Counted from the first letter of the stretch, positions 44,982 through 54,771 are shown. The stretch: 64,000 nt of DNA from Lentisphaerae bacterium ADurb.Bin082 (GCA_002070945.1 MWEG01000121.1:1-64000), one strand, 5' to 3'. Numbers and translations: made by a program. The notes: generated by a model from the letters alone, not told the origin.

Positions 44982-47900
44982 ATGTTTACGGAACGCGCAC
45001 AACGACTTGTGGATACAGCGAAGGACTTCGCCTTTTCCAGCGGCGCAAGCCATTTGAATCTGAAGGCGTTCTTGGCGGCCATCGCCAGCAAGTCCGAGGC
45101 AGGCGTGCTTCTTGCCGACGTACTCGGGGTCAGTCCGGCCGCCTTGCGGTCTGCTTGCCCGATCCTGCCGGAACCTGCCGCATGCCCAGGCAAACTCGCG
45201 CTGGACGAGGGAGTCATCAGGATGCTCCAGGCCGCAAAGGAGCTTGCGCAAGAGGTGCCGGACCCACACCAACCGGCGCTCATTGACTTGCCGCATCTTG
45301 CGACCGCCTTGGCGAGCAGCAGCGAAGCGTGCCTTCTCATGTCGATGACGCCCATGCCGCGAGACGCCGCCGTGTCGCGCCTCGCCGCATGGTATGAGAA
45401 GGAAGCGAAGACACCGGACATACGGGATTTGACTGAAAGACTTCGGCAGATGCGCATGGACCTCCTGACCAGGGTCTTTGGGCAGGACCACGCCGTGCAT
45501 GCTTTTGTGGAAGGGCTGTTCAACGCTGAGGTCGTTGCCGCCGCCGACGCCAAACGGCGCGCCCCCCGCGCCGTGTTCGTGTTCGCCGGCCCGCCCGGCG
45601 TCGGCAAGACATACCTTGCCGAGACCGGCGCGTCATATCTTGACAGGCCCTTTAGGCGCTTTGACATGAGCGCCTATTCGGGCCATCAGCAGAATGAAGA
45701 ACTCGTCGGCATGAGCAAGTCGTACCGAGGGGCTCATCCGGGTGTACTCACCGAGTTCGTCGAGAAGAATCCTGACGCCGTCCTGCTCTTTGACGAAATC
45801 GAAAAGGCGCACATCAACACGATTCACCTATTTCTCCAGATTCTTGACGCAGGAACGCTGGAAGACAAATTCCATGAACGGAACGTTCAATTCCGGGATA
45901 CGACAATAATACTCACGACAAACGCCGGCGCCAAGCTCTACGACCGACCCAACCAGAATGGCGTCAACACAGCCAATGCCAGCTTCCATCGCAGAACCAT
46001 CCTGGATGCGCTTGAGACGGAAAGGGATCCCCGCACCGGCGAGCCGTTCTTTCCCCCGGCGATCTGCTCGCGGCTGGCAACAGGCTACCCGGTACTCTTC
46101 AACCGGCTTCGAGTGAATGAACTCGACCTTGTCGTACAGGCGGAATTGAACCGGGTAGGCAGCCTGTTGGAAAAGCAGTACTACAAGTCGGTCGCGTTCA
46201 GCGAGCTTCTGTCGCTCTGCCTTGTACTCCGGGAAGGGGCGCGTTCGGATGCACGAACCCTTAGAGCTCAGGCGGAAATCTTCGTGAAAACGGAAATCTT
46301 CAAGTTCTGCCAATTGTTCAAGACCGACCGGCTGGAGGACGTGTTCGCCAGGATGGACAAGGTCAGGTTTGTCCTGGACAAGAGCGATGGCCTCCAAGAC
46401 GCCGAGATTGCCCGTCTCTTCGAACCGACCGAACAGCCGCGCATCCTCCTGGTGGCTGACAGCGATATCACGGCGCTGTACGCTGAGCATGTGACGGGCA
46501 TTGATTGGCGCTGCGCTGCGAGTCAGGACAGGGCACTGGAGGCTCTTTCCGTCGAAGAGATCGACATGGTGCTCCTCGACATCTGGCTCGGGCGCTCAGA
46601 ACTCGCGAGTCCATTGACGGCAACTGGCGAGCATTTTGACCATACACCCGCTGCGGCGCGGGGGCTTGACAAGGGACAGGAACTCCTTCGCAAAATACGA
46701 GACAGGATGCCGAACATGCCGGTCTTCCTACTGGCCCTGGCGGACGACGGCGAGGACGACGGAGAAACGCCAGCCGTGGACGATGAGCTGTTTGCGGCCT
46801 GTGTGAGAGGAGGAGGAGCTCGCGGCATGCTGGTAAGTCGCTTCGTGGACGGCATGGTTCCCGACTGGCAGGACCACCGCGATCAGTTGGCGGCTAGCCT
46901 GTTAGCTACATGCCGTCGCCTCCATCGAGAGAAGGCTGCCGACGGTCTTGCGCAAGAACGCAAAACACTCATTTTTGACACCGTGCCGCATGTGGACGCA
47001 GCAGGCAGAGAGATCAGCATCAGGCTCAGAAACCTACGCCTGGCACGAGCCATCGCCGCCGTCGACGCCGGGGAGATACTGGAGGATGTAGAGAGGCCGG
47101 GCACCCGGTTCGAAGACGTTATTGGCGCAGACAGCGCCAAGGAGGAGCTGAAATTCTTCATCGATTACTTGAAAAACCCGCGGCGGTTTGCGGCCTTGGG
47201 TCTCAAACCGCCCAAGGGAGTGCTCCTGCATGGGCCGCCTGGCACGGGCAAGACCATGTTGGCCAGGGCAGTGGCAGGTGAATCAAACATCGCATTCATT
47301 GCAGTATCAGCGACTAATTTTGTGACGCAATGGCAAGGCAGTGGACCGCAAAGCGTGAGGGACCTGTTTGCACGGGCGCGCCGATACGCCCCAGCAATTG
47401 TCTTCATCGATGAGATCGACGCGATTGGAAAAGTCCGCTCCGGCACTCCGGGCGCAGGTCATGGCGAGGAAATGGCGCTGAACGCCTTGCTGACGGAGAT
47501 GGATGGATTCACGGGCACCGCACCGGATAGGCCGGTCTTCGTACTCTCCGCCACAAACTTCAAAGTGCAGCCGGAAGACCAAGACTCCCCAGAGCGTTCT
47601 TCGCGAACATTGGACCCGGCACTCGTGCGGCGGTTCTCACGTACCATTCTTGTCGATCTGCCGGACGCCGCCGCGCGCCGAAAGTATCTTGACATGCGGC
47701 TGAGAGACGTCCGAGGATTGAAGATACCGGCATCCGTCATCGATCTGATGGCCGAAAAGTCCACAGGAATGAGCATTGCGAATCTGGAACAGGCAATCGA
47801 GACCGCAGGCCGCAGCGCCATGAAGAAAGGGACGGAGTTGACAGTCGATCTGCTGATGGAAGCCCTTGACACAATCAAGGATGGCGAGGCTAAGGAATGG

Positions 47901-48485
47901 TCCCGCGAATTCCTGCAAAGCACTGCGCGCCACGAGGCTGGCCACACCGTCATGTACTGGCTGAGCGGGTGGTGGACTCCCGAGGTGTCGATCATCGCAC
48001 GCGCCGACCGTGGGGGCGGAATGCGCCGTGCCGAAGCCGAGACGAGGCGCGAAAGCCTGACCCGCGATGACATGTTGGCGGCTATCAGGACAACCTTGGG
48101 TGGACGTGCCGCCGAGACTTTGTACTATGGCGAGGCGGGATTGACAACCGGCGCTTCAAGCGATCTTGAGAGTGCCACGCAGGATGCACGCAGAATGATT
48201 TGCCGGTACGGGATGATCCAGGAGTATGGCATCCTCGCAACTCCCGAGTTGTTCAAGTACGCCGAGGCCATCAGCAGCCCCATATATCAACGCATCAACG
48301 AAATAGCCTCGAAGATACTGAACGAGCAAATGGAACAAACCCAAAAACAGCTCGCAGAGAACCGCCAGCACCTGGACGCGATAGCCAATGCCCTGCTGGA
48401 GAAAAACCGGCTTTACCGGGTCGACCTTGAGAAGCTCCTGCCCCCGATCAAAGCTGCAAGCCAGCCGCCGCCAGCGACCACCTGA
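44982..48485 (+). CDS. Clp-N / ClpB-D2-like AAA+ / receiver-like / FtsH AAA+-M41 protease fusion
   Basis: GGAGG at 44970-44974 points to ATG 44982 rather than the GTG just before it. The 1167-residue protein combines: Clp-N-like repeats (~1-140); a ClpA/B-type AAA+ module with Walker A GPPGVGKT (203-210) and Walker B VLLFDEIEKAH (267-277); a receiver-like domain (~487-640: RILLVADSD, LLDIWLG with D533, PVFLLALADD); and a full FtsH-type AAA+ with Walker A GPPGTGKT (751-758) and Walker B IVFIDEID (806-813). The M41 metallopeptidase follows, with HEAGH at 984-988 and probable third zinc ligand D1061 in TTGASSDLE. FtsH's usual N-terminal membrane anchors are absent, so it is probably a soluble ATP-dependent protease. 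It is the core enzyme of the locus. Confidence 0.93.
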   Translation: MFTERAQRLVDTAKDFAFSSGASHLNLKAFLAAIASKSEAGVLLADVLGVSPAALRSACPILPEPAACPGKLALDEGVIRMLQAAKELAQEVPDPHQPALIDLPHLATALASSSEACLLMSMTPMPRDAAVSRLAAWYEKEAKTPDIRDLTERLRQMRMDLLTRVFGQDHAVHAFVEGLFNAEVVAAADAKRRAPRAVFVFAGPPGVGKTYLAETGASYLDRPFRRFDMSAYSGHQQNEELVGMSKSYRGAHPGVLTEFVEKNPDAVLLFDEIEKAHINTIHLFLQILDAGTLEDKFHERNVQFRDTTIILTTNAGAKLYDRPNQNGVNTANASFHRRTILDALETERDPRTGEPFFPPAICSRLATGYPVLFNRLRVNELDLVVQAELNRVGSLLEKQYYKSVAFSELLSLCLVLREGARSDARTLRAQAEIFVKTEIFKFCQLFKTDRLEDVFARMDKVRFVLDKSDGLQDAEIARLFEPTEQPRILLVADSDITALYAEHVTGIDWRCAASQDRALEALSVEEIDMVLLDIWLGRSELASPLTATGEHFDHTPAAARGLDKGQELLRKIRDRMPNMPVFLLALADDGEDDGETPAVDDELFAACVRGGGARGMLVSRFVDGMVPDWQDHRDQLAASLLATCRRLHREKAADGLAQERKTLIFDTVPHVDAAGREISIRLRNLRLARAIAAVDAGEILEDVERPGTRFEDVIGADSAKEELKFFIDYLKNPRRFAALGLKPPKGVLLHGPPGTGKTMLARAVAGESNIAFIAVSATNFVTQWQGSGPQSVRDLFARARRYAPAIVFIDEIDAIGKVRSGTPGAGHGEEMALNALLTEMDGFTGTAPDRPVFVLSATNFKVQPEDQDSPERSSRTLDPALVRRFSRTILVDLPDAAARRKYLDMRLRDVRGLKIPASVIDLMAEKSTGMSIANLEQAIETAGRSAMKKGTELTVDLLMEALDTIKDGEAKEWSREFLQSTARHEAGHTVMYWLSGWWTPEVSIIARADRGGGMRRAEAETRRESLTRDDMLAAIRTTLGGRAAETLYYGEAGLTTGASSDLESATQDARRMICRYGMIQEYGILATPELFKYAEAISSPIYQRINEIASKILNEQMEQTQKQLAENRQHLDAIANALLEKNRLYRVDLEKLLPPIKAASQPPPATT

Positions 48486-48517
48486 TTGAGACGTATGGCG
48501 TTGTGGAAGAATGGAAC

Positions 48518-49273
48518 ATGGGATACCAGGAAGAAAATGAAACGCCGCCGGCCCTGTCGGATATCAGGGATGGATTCCGAGCGATGTGGGGGCAGTCAGT
48601 CCACAGTGTTTCACTGTTGATTGTTTGGGTCTGCGTCGGCCTTTTTCTGGCCACGGGCATCCTCTCCGGCTTTGGGTTCACTTCGCGCCATAGCGTTGTT
48701 GCGTTCCTCGGCCTGTCACGTGTCGGCATTCTGGAGCATGGCTTGTTCTTCCAGCTTCTGACTGCCCCCTTGCTGCATGCCAGCGTCACGCATCTCTTGT
48801 TCAATATGCTTGCTCTGTGGATGCTCGGCCCTTCTGTGGAACAGGCCATGGGACGGCTCCGGTACATCGGCTTTTCGCTGGCTTGCGCCCTTGTTTCGAT
48901 GGCGGGCTTTCTCGTCCTGGCGCACGAACCTGGTGAACTGGTCATGGGCTACTCAGGCGTTATTTTTGGCATTCTGACTGCCCAAGCTGTCTACTTTCCG
49001 AACAATCGGTTGATGTTCTGCCTGTTTTTTCCGATGAAAATGAAATATGCCGTCCTGATCATGGGAGCCATGGAACTCTATCTCACGATTTCGCCTGAAA
49101 GAGCCGGTGTCGCGCACTCGGCGCATCTCTTCGGCGCACTGGCGGGGTTCGTTTACGTGCGGCTCATGCAATGGCAGGATGGATATAGCCGTTCAAAAGA
49201 CGAACCCAGGAGGAGACCGCGCACAGGAGCGTCGCACTCAGTGAAGCGTCAGAAGATTCCTAAGGAATTGTAA
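48518..49273 (+). CDS. Rhomboid-family intramembrane serine protease
   Basis: The 251-residue protein has about six membrane helices and the rhomboid marks: HASVTHLLFNM (H87, H92, N96 by this start), GYSGVIFG with catalytic S146, and HSAHLFGALAG with catalytic H203. Rhomboids cut transmembrane segments. The tail after ~222 is long and basic (EPRRRPRTGASHSVKRQKIP), unusual for the family and likely cytoplasmic. GTG 48503 is an alternative start five codons earlier. It is cotranscribed with the Clp/FtsH fusion and the FHA-kinase gene, which suggests that it releases a membrane-held component of the same system. Confidence 0.9.
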   Translation: MGYQEENETPPALSDIRDGFRAMWGQSVHSVSLLIVWVCVGLFLATGILSGFGFTSRHSVVAFLGLSRVGILEHGLFFQLLTAPLLHASVTHLLFNMLALWMLGPSVEQAMGRLRYIGFSLACALVSMAGFLVLAHEPGELVMGYSGVIFGILTAQAVYFPNNRLMFCLFFPMKMKYAVLIMGAMELYLTISPERAGVAHSAHLFGALAGFVYVRLMQWQDGYSRSKDEPRRRPRTGASHSVKRQKIPKEL

Positions 49274-49294
49274 AGCAGAAGAGAGAAGAGAGTC

Positions 49295-50785
49295 ATGTCA
49301 AACGAGCTGACGATTAGCATAGTTGAAGGGATGATGAAGGGACAGAAATTCTCCTTTGCCGAACACGACATATTTATTTTTGGACGGGCTGGAGATTGTC
49401 ATGCTTGCCTGCCCCATGATCCAAAAGTGTCTCGCCACCATTTTCTCATGGAAGTCAATCCTCCGAACGCAGTATTGCGAGACCTGGGCAGCTTGAACGG
49501 AACATACGTCAACGGCATCAAATATGGCGCCCGAAATCCAGGGGAGACGCCGGAACAAGGCGGAGCGCGACGCTACCCTGAAATCTCTTTGCGTGACGGT
49601 GACAGCATCCGGGCTGGCGATACGGTTCTCGTCGTGTCATCTCGACCGGCAACAACACGAGGCTCGGACGTCAACCCGGAGTCGATAAAAGAACCCGGCA
49701 AGGCCGACGCGCAGCCTGTATCAGCAAATTGGCACGAGCGCGGCGTGGCAATGCCATCCCTTGGGAAATCTCCAGGGGCCATTCAGCCACAGCGTTGTGC
49801 CAGGTGCGGCAAAAATATCGCCGAAGAAATCGGCGAACGTCAAGCTTCGGAAACCCTTTGCGACACATGCTACCAGCAACTGGCCGGTGATCCGGCGAAG
49901 ATTCTGTCCAAGCTGCTCCAAATGGCGCGAAAGGAGATCGACCGCAAAGGTCCTCCCTCAATACCTGGATATGATATCCTAAAGAGGCTTGGGGTCGGCG
50001 GCTTTGGCGCCGTCTATCTTGCGCGCCGTAGCGGCGATGCCCACCCCGTGGCAATCAAAATCATGCTGTCGCGGGTGGCCGTGGATGAAACGGCCCGTCA
50101 ACGTTTCCTGCGTGAAATCAATATTCTAAAGACATTGCGGCATCCCCACATCGTACCCCTGCTGGATCACGGTTCGGTAGGCACGGCGTTCTACTTCATC
50201 ATGGACTACTGCGCAGGAGGCAGCGTGGGCGACCTGATGCGGGTGCACGGTGGTTGTATCCCAGTCCGGGAGGCAACCAAACTCATTCTCGAAGCCTTGG
50301 ACGGACTTGCGTATGCCCATTCAAAAGGAATCGTTCACCGAGACATCAAACCCGCCAACATCCTGCTGTCAGGCGACGCGAACTCTCCCCTGGCGATGGT
50401 GGCCGACTTTGGCCTTGCCAGGAGCTTCGAGAAAGTCGGATTCAGCGGGATGACCATGACCGGGAATTATGCTGGGACCTTTCCGTTCATGCCCCGTGAG
50501 CAGGTGACTGATTTCAAGCACAGCAAACCATGCAGTGACGTATGGAGCATAGCGGCAACTTTCTACAACATGCTGACCGGATTCTATCCCCGTGACTTCC
50601 CGAAAGGCGCAGACCCGATGGAGGTCGTCTTGGAGGCAAAACCTGTCCCTGTACGCCAGCGAAATGCGACTCTCCCTTCAAACATCGCCGATGTGATTGA
50701 CCATGCGCTGGCCGATGAGGCTAACGTCAGGTTCCAGACGGCGACGGACTTTCGCGATGCCCTGCAAAACGAGGTCGGCGTGTGA
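49295..50785 (+). CDS. FHA / zinc-ribbon / Ser-Thr kinase protein
   Basis: The 496-residue protein has an FHA domain (~26-115) with the phosphothreonine-binding signature: FGRAG with R31, VSRHH (46-49) and GSLNGTYVNG with N68. A zinc ribbon follows (C168/C171, C189/C192). A Hanks-type kinase domain occupies ~226-490: GVGGFGAVY, K255 in VAIKIM, HRDIKPAN with D350, and DFG with D371. The activation segment ends in FPFMPREQ in place of the usual APE. FHA domains bind phosphothreonine peptides, so this protein can both read and write phosphorylation. It is the last gene of the locus and lies 21 bases after the rhomboid gene. Confidence 0.93.
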   Translation: MSNELTISIVEGMMKGQKFSFAEHDIFIFGRAGDCHACLPHDPKVSRHHFLMEVNPPNAVLRDLGSLNGTYVNGIKYGARNPGETPEQGGARRYPEISLRDGDSIRAGDTVLVVSSRPATTRGSDVNPESIKEPGKADAQPVSANWHERGVAMPSLGKSPGAIQPQRCARCGKNIAEEIGERQASETLCDTCYQQLAGDPAKILSKLLQMARKEIDRKGPPSIPGYDILKRLGVGGFGAVYLARRSGDAHPVAIKIMLSRVAVDETARQRFLREINILKTLRHPHIVPLLDHGSVGTAFYFIMDYCAGGSVGDLMRVHGGCIPVREATKLILEALDGLAYAHSKGIVHRDIKPANILLSGDANSPLAMVADFGLARSFEKVGFSGMTMTGNYAGTFPFMPREQVTDFKHSKPCSDVWSIAATFYNMLTGFYPRDFPKGADPMEVVLEAKPVPVRQRNATLPSNIADVIDHALADEANVRFQTATDFRDALQNEVGV

Positions 50786-51384
50786 CGGGGAACAACAAGA
50801 ATCACTACCCGCAACGAATTCAACCTGGAAAAACACAACGCCATGCCTGGGTTTTGTACTCATGCAATGCAAATGCCATTGATGGGGAATCTCGCAACAG
50901 TGCCCGTCATCTGGACTGCAAATGCCGTCAACCAGAGCGGCCAGTACATGTCGAGCCAGCTGCCGGCTGTTGGTAACGGCGACGAATGGCGTTTTTTTTT
51001 GACGGTTTTGGAGTGGCGGTCGCAGCACCTTGGATGTAAGCGACCGCCTCCCATCAGCCTGAAGACTGCGGGGGGCTTGAATGGGGAACATTGCCTATCG
51101 GTTGATTTGACGACAGTGCCGCCGTCACGTATGGCGTTGCGACGCCTGGGCCGGATAGCTTGGGATATCCGGCCAGAGATGCGGCGGCGCGGAACCAAAT
51201 GCTGCCTTGATGGCTGTTATCAATGGCTGACCAAATCACTGTCCAGGTCAATTATCCACCCTGCGCGGTTTTGCAAATCATGGCAACAGAGATAGATTGA
51301 AAGAGGAGTTATTTTACCTTTTTCCCCTGCCGCCGCACAGCCTGTCTACGGTTGGCGCACCATAATTCTTTTTTCGGAGAAGAC
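50786..51384. other. Intergenic region, no convincing gene
   Basis: About 600 bases separate the FHA-kinase gene from the amidohydrolase gene. Both strands have frames of 100-150 codons here, but none has a ribosome site, conserved-looking composition or recognisable motif. A run of nine T bases (about 50992-51000) follows a weak stem and might end the upstream operon. Decayed coding sequence is possible. The last ~80 bases should contain the promoter for the gene at 51385. Confidence 0.45.
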
Positions 51385-52260
51385 ATGTTCATCGACATCC
51401 ATGCGCATGCGTATCGTCGACCCTTTTTGCAGGTTCCCAGCGCCAAACCCTGGCCAACACCCGCCCAACTCATCGAATTTTATGACCGCGCCGACATAGA
51501 AAAGGCTATTCTCCTGCCGCTGATCGGCCCGGAGTTCTATCTGCCGCAGGCGAACGAGGACATCCTGGAGGCCGCAGAGCAGTACCCAGGCCGTTTCATT
51601 CCCTTCTGCAACATCCACCCGCGCGCCATCCGCAATGACCCGCAGGCACCGCTGGAAAAAGTCCTTGAGCAGTACAAGGCGGCTGGTTGCAAGGGCGTCG
51701 GCGAAGTAATCTGCAACATGTCTTTTTTCGACCCCTACATGCGCAATTTTTTCCGGGCTGTGGAGAAAGTCGGCCTGCCCATGACGTTCCACATCGGACA
51801 TCGCCTGGGCGGCTGCTATGGCATTTATGACCAACCCGGCCTGCCCGGCTTGGAAGAAACCCTGCAAGTTTATCCGAACTTGGTCATGCTCGGCCATTCC
51901 CAGACCTTCTGGGCGGAAATCAGCGTGCTTGACACCGTCGCCGCCCGCAACGGCTATCCGAGCGGCAAAGTGGTCGAAGGCGCTGTGCCGAAAATCATGC
52001 GCCGCCGCCCAAATCTCTATGGCGACCTCTCCGCTGGCAGCGGCGCCAATGCCCTGATGCGCGATCCAGAGTATGCCGCCGCTTTCATGACCGAATTCCA
52101 AGACCGGCTGCTGTATGGCATCGATATCTGCTCTGCACCCCAGGACAGTCATCGCAAACTGGCCAACTTCCTCATCGAAATGCGGGACACTGGCAAAATC
52201 AGCCAAGAAGTCTTCGCGAAAATCGCTCGCGAAAATGCCATCCGACTGCTCAAACTGTGA
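51385..52260 (+). CDS. Amidohydrolase-family (TIM-barrel) metal-dependent hydrolase
   Basis: ATG 51385 is chosen because GGAGA lies just upstream and the protein then begins directly with the metal-binding strand FIDIHAHAY, as in the amidohydrolase-2 family. The 291-residue protein goes on with MTFHIGHR (probable metal-ligand histidine, ~130), VMLGHSQTFWAE (~170) and LLYGIDICSAP (late aspartate, ~245), the usual order of ligands. Family members hydrolyse or decarboxylate small molecules; the substrate here is unknown. It lies 93 bases upstream of the DUF4838 gene on the same strand and may be cotranscribed. Confidence 0.9.
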   Translation: MFIDIHAHAYRRPFLQVPSAKPWPTPAQLIEFYDRADIEKAILLPLIGPEFYLPQANEDILEAAEQYPGRFIPFCNIHPRAIRNDPQAPLEKVLEQYKAAGCKGVGEVICNMSFFDPYMRNFFRAVEKVGLPMTFHIGHRLGGCYGIYDQPGLPGLEETLQVYPNLVMLGHSQTFWAEISVLDTVAARNGYPSGKVVEGAVPKIMRRRPNLYGDLSAGSGANALMRDPEYAAAFMTEFQDRLLYGIDICSAPQDSHRKLANFLIEMRDTGKISQEVFAKIARENAIRLLKL

Positions 52261-52353
52261 CACCCGGCCGTGCTACATCAATGCCGCCAACAGCACCAAG
52301 ACCAAACAACCTGAACTGAAACGTCTTATCATTGCACAAAGAAAGGTTCTCCC

Positions 52354-54771
52354 ATGCCGAAATCATTGACCATTCCCTCTATGTTGGCCGCTGTCGGGCT
52401 GGCCGCAACTGTTCTTTTGACCAGCCTGGCAACAAGCTGCCGGCACTTGGCGCCTACCCCGGTGGCGCCGGAGCAATGCCAAATCGTGGTGCCGGCAGAC
52501 GCCATCCCCGCTGAAAACTACGCGGCCAAGGAGCTGCAAGAAGGCCTGCGCCAAATCTTCGGCGTCGAAATCCCCATCGTGCACGAGAAGACTGCGGCGC
52601 ACGCATTCTACATCGGGCAGTCGCACCTGACTGCGGCGTTGCTCGGGGTTGATTGGCAGGAGATGAAGCGCGACGAGATGATCGTAGCCAAATACAAGGA
52701 CAACTACATCTTGTCTGGAGCACGACCGCGCGGCGCTCTCTATGCCGTCTATGAACTGCTGGAGCATGGCTACGGCGTTCGCTACTGGACTCACGCTGTG
52801 ACCGACTGGCCCAAGGCGTCGCAATTCTACCTGCCGTCCTACACAAAGCGCTTTGCGCCGCCCTTTTTCAGCCGCCATGCGTATTACGACCTGATCAACA
52901 AGCATCAGGAATTTGCAGTCAAGATGCGCACCAACTGCACGGCTTCCACACCTGAGCTGGGCGGCCGCGAAGTGCTGATCGGCTTTGTGCATACCTTTGA
53001 CCGCTGGCTGCCAGCAGCCAAGTACTTTGACAAGCATCCGGAATGGTACAGCCTGCGGGACGGCGTCCGCGTCGGCGGTCAGCGGGAAGGACAGCTCTGC
53101 CTGACCAATCAGGAGATGCGCAAAGAATTCATCAAAGTAGTGCTGGAGAAGCTGGGGCCGCATGGCGACGGCGCTATGATTGACGTGTCCCAGAATGACA
53201 ATATAAGCTATTGCCAGTGCGAGAAATGCCAGGCGTTTGTCGACCAGAATGGCAACCAGACTGACTTGCTGCTGGACTTTGTCAATGAAGTCGCGGCAGC
53301 GGTGGAGCGACACAACCCGACCATGTATGTCGAGACCCTTGCCTACCAGTACACGCGCCAAGTGCCCGGCACAGTGCAGCCGCGCAAAAATGTGATCATC
53401 CGCCTCTGCACTATCGAATGCATGTTCGGACATCCGCTCAACTCCGACTACAACGCCTCTTTCCGCACCGACATCGCTAACTGGAAGAAAATCGCGCCGC
53501 AGCTGTTCATCTGGAATTATGTGACTGACTTTGCCAAGTTCTACCAGCCGATGCCAAACTGGCGTCACCTCGGCAAAGACTTGCAGATGTTCGTCGATCA
53601 TGGCGCTATCGCCATTTTTGAGCAGGGCTGCCACGGACCAGGCTCGACCGGCGACCTGACTGACATGCGCGTCTGGGTGACCAGCAAACTGCTCTGGAAT
53701 CCGAAGGAAGATGTGAACCGGCTGATCCGCGAATTCGCCAACGGCTACTACGGCGCGGCCGGCCCGGAATTCATCCGCTATATCGACATCATCTGCGACG
53801 CTATCCGACGCAACCCCGACTTCAAAACCGGCTGCTTTGCCAAGGAATGCCTGTGGCTGGATGACGACGCTTTCATCAAAGCCTGGCAATGCATGGAACG
53901 CGCCAAAAAGCTGGTGGCCAACGACCCAACGCTGCTGAAACGCGTCGAAATCGCAGCCGTGTCCATCAACCTGGCCATGTTTGACCGGCCTGATCTGCTC
54001 ATCAAATCCGGCGCTTACGCATCAGTCAGCAACGCCTTTGCTGACCTTGATCGGCTCTTCGCCCTTGCCAAGGAAGGCGGCGGCTGGCGCTACACCGAAA
54101 GTGACGATGGCGGCAGCTTCAAGGCAGTCCGCCGCAACTTCGGTCTCGGACTGGCCAAAAAACATATTCTGGACGGCGCAGACATCGACAAAGTGATGGC
54201 CATGATGGAAAAAGACTTCGGACTCACAGGCGAAGAACTCAGGAGCGTACGCTGGTCCTTCGAGTACTTCAAGGATCGAGACAACTTCCCCTTCAAGATT
54301 GACGTAAAGCGCCCAGAAGGCACGCCGATACAGACGATTGATCTGCCGACCGAAGGCTGGCGCTTCACCACAGACCCGGAACGCACCGGCCACCAGCGCA
54401 AGTATTTTGACGATGCTTTTGACGATGCCAAATGGACACTGCAAAAGGCCGCGGCGTGGGAGGGCCAAGGATTCAAAGACTATGACGGCGTTGGTTGGTA
54501 TCGCATCCGCTTCAAGATGCCAGCCAAGACGGCTTGCAAGGCCGTGGAGCTGCAAGTCGGCGCTGCGGACGAACAGGCCTGGGTGTGGCTGAACGGCAAA
54601 TATGTCGGCCAGAACCTGGGCGTGCCCGAGGAGATCTGGGACAAGCCCTTTGCCCTGGATGTGACTAACGCTGTGCAATGGGGCGCTGAAAACATCCTGA
54701 CCGTCCGCGTTTCCGACATCGGCTATGCCGGCGGCCTCTGGAAGCCCCTCAAAATCGTCTTGCTGAAGTGA
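52354..54771 (+). CDS. Secreted DUF4838 protein with C-terminal jelly-roll domain (2)
   Basis: The 805-residue protein has an export signal ending LLTSLATSCRH, possibly a lipobox. Residues ~45-160 are the GH67-like N-terminal domain (ENYAAKELQEGLRQIFGVEI, GALYAVYELLEHGYGVRYW). The DUF4838 core has MIDVSQNDNISYCQCEKCQA, including the N-D-N-x5-C-x-C-x-x-C signature, and later IWNYVTDFAKFYQPMPNW. Residues ~660-805 are a galactose-binding-like sandwich (AWVWLNGKYVG) shared with the proteins at 6840 and 21705. It is probably an exported glycoside hydrolase of unknown activity. AAAGG precedes the ATG and a hairpin terminator follows. Confidence 0.9.
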   Translation: MPKSLTIPSMLAAVGLAATVLLTSLATSCRHLAPTPVAPEQCQIVVPADAIPAENYAAKELQEGLRQIFGVEIPIVHEKTAAHAFYIGQSHLTAALLGVDWQEMKRDEMIVAKYKDNYILSGARPRGALYAVYELLEHGYGVRYWTHAVTDWPKASQFYLPSYTKRFAPPFFSRHAYYDLINKHQEFAVKMRTNCTASTPELGGREVLIGFVHTFDRWLPAAKYFDKHPEWYSLRDGVRVGGQREGQLCLTNQEMRKEFIKVVLEKLGPHGDGAMIDVSQNDNISYCQCEKCQAFVDQNGNQTDLLLDFVNEVAAAVERHNPTMYVETLAYQYTRQVPGTVQPRKNVIIRLCTIECMFGHPLNSDYNASFRTDIANWKKIAPQLFIWNYVTDFAKFYQPMPNWRHLGKDLQMFVDHGAIAIFEQGCHGPGSTGDLTDMRVWVTSKLLWNPKEDVNRLIREFANGYYGAAGPEFIRYIDIICDAIRRNPDFKTGCFAKECLWLDDDAFIKAWQCMERAKKLVANDPTLLKRVEIAAVSINLAMFDRPDLLIKSGAYASVSNAFADLDRLFALAKEGGGWRYTESDDGGSFKAVRRNFGLGLAKKHILDGADIDKVMAMMEKDFGLTGEELRSVRWSFEYFKDRDNFPFKIDVKRPEGTPIQTIDLPTEGWRFTTDPERTGHQRKYFDDAFDDAKWTLQKAAAWEGQGFKDYDGVGWYRIRFKMPAKTACKAVELQVGAADEQAWVWLNGKYVGQNLGVPEEIWDKPFALDVTNAVQWGAENILTVRVSDIGYAGGLWKPLKIVLLK

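Noticed and set aside
50985-51000. Terminator at the T9 run after the FHA-kinase gene
   Set aside because: The preceding stem is only about four base pairs, which is too weak to list as a terminator.
50843-51295. 150-codon plus-strand frame in the gap before the amidohydrolase
   Set aside because: It has no ribosome site, unusual composition and a competing antisense frame; there is not enough to call a gene.
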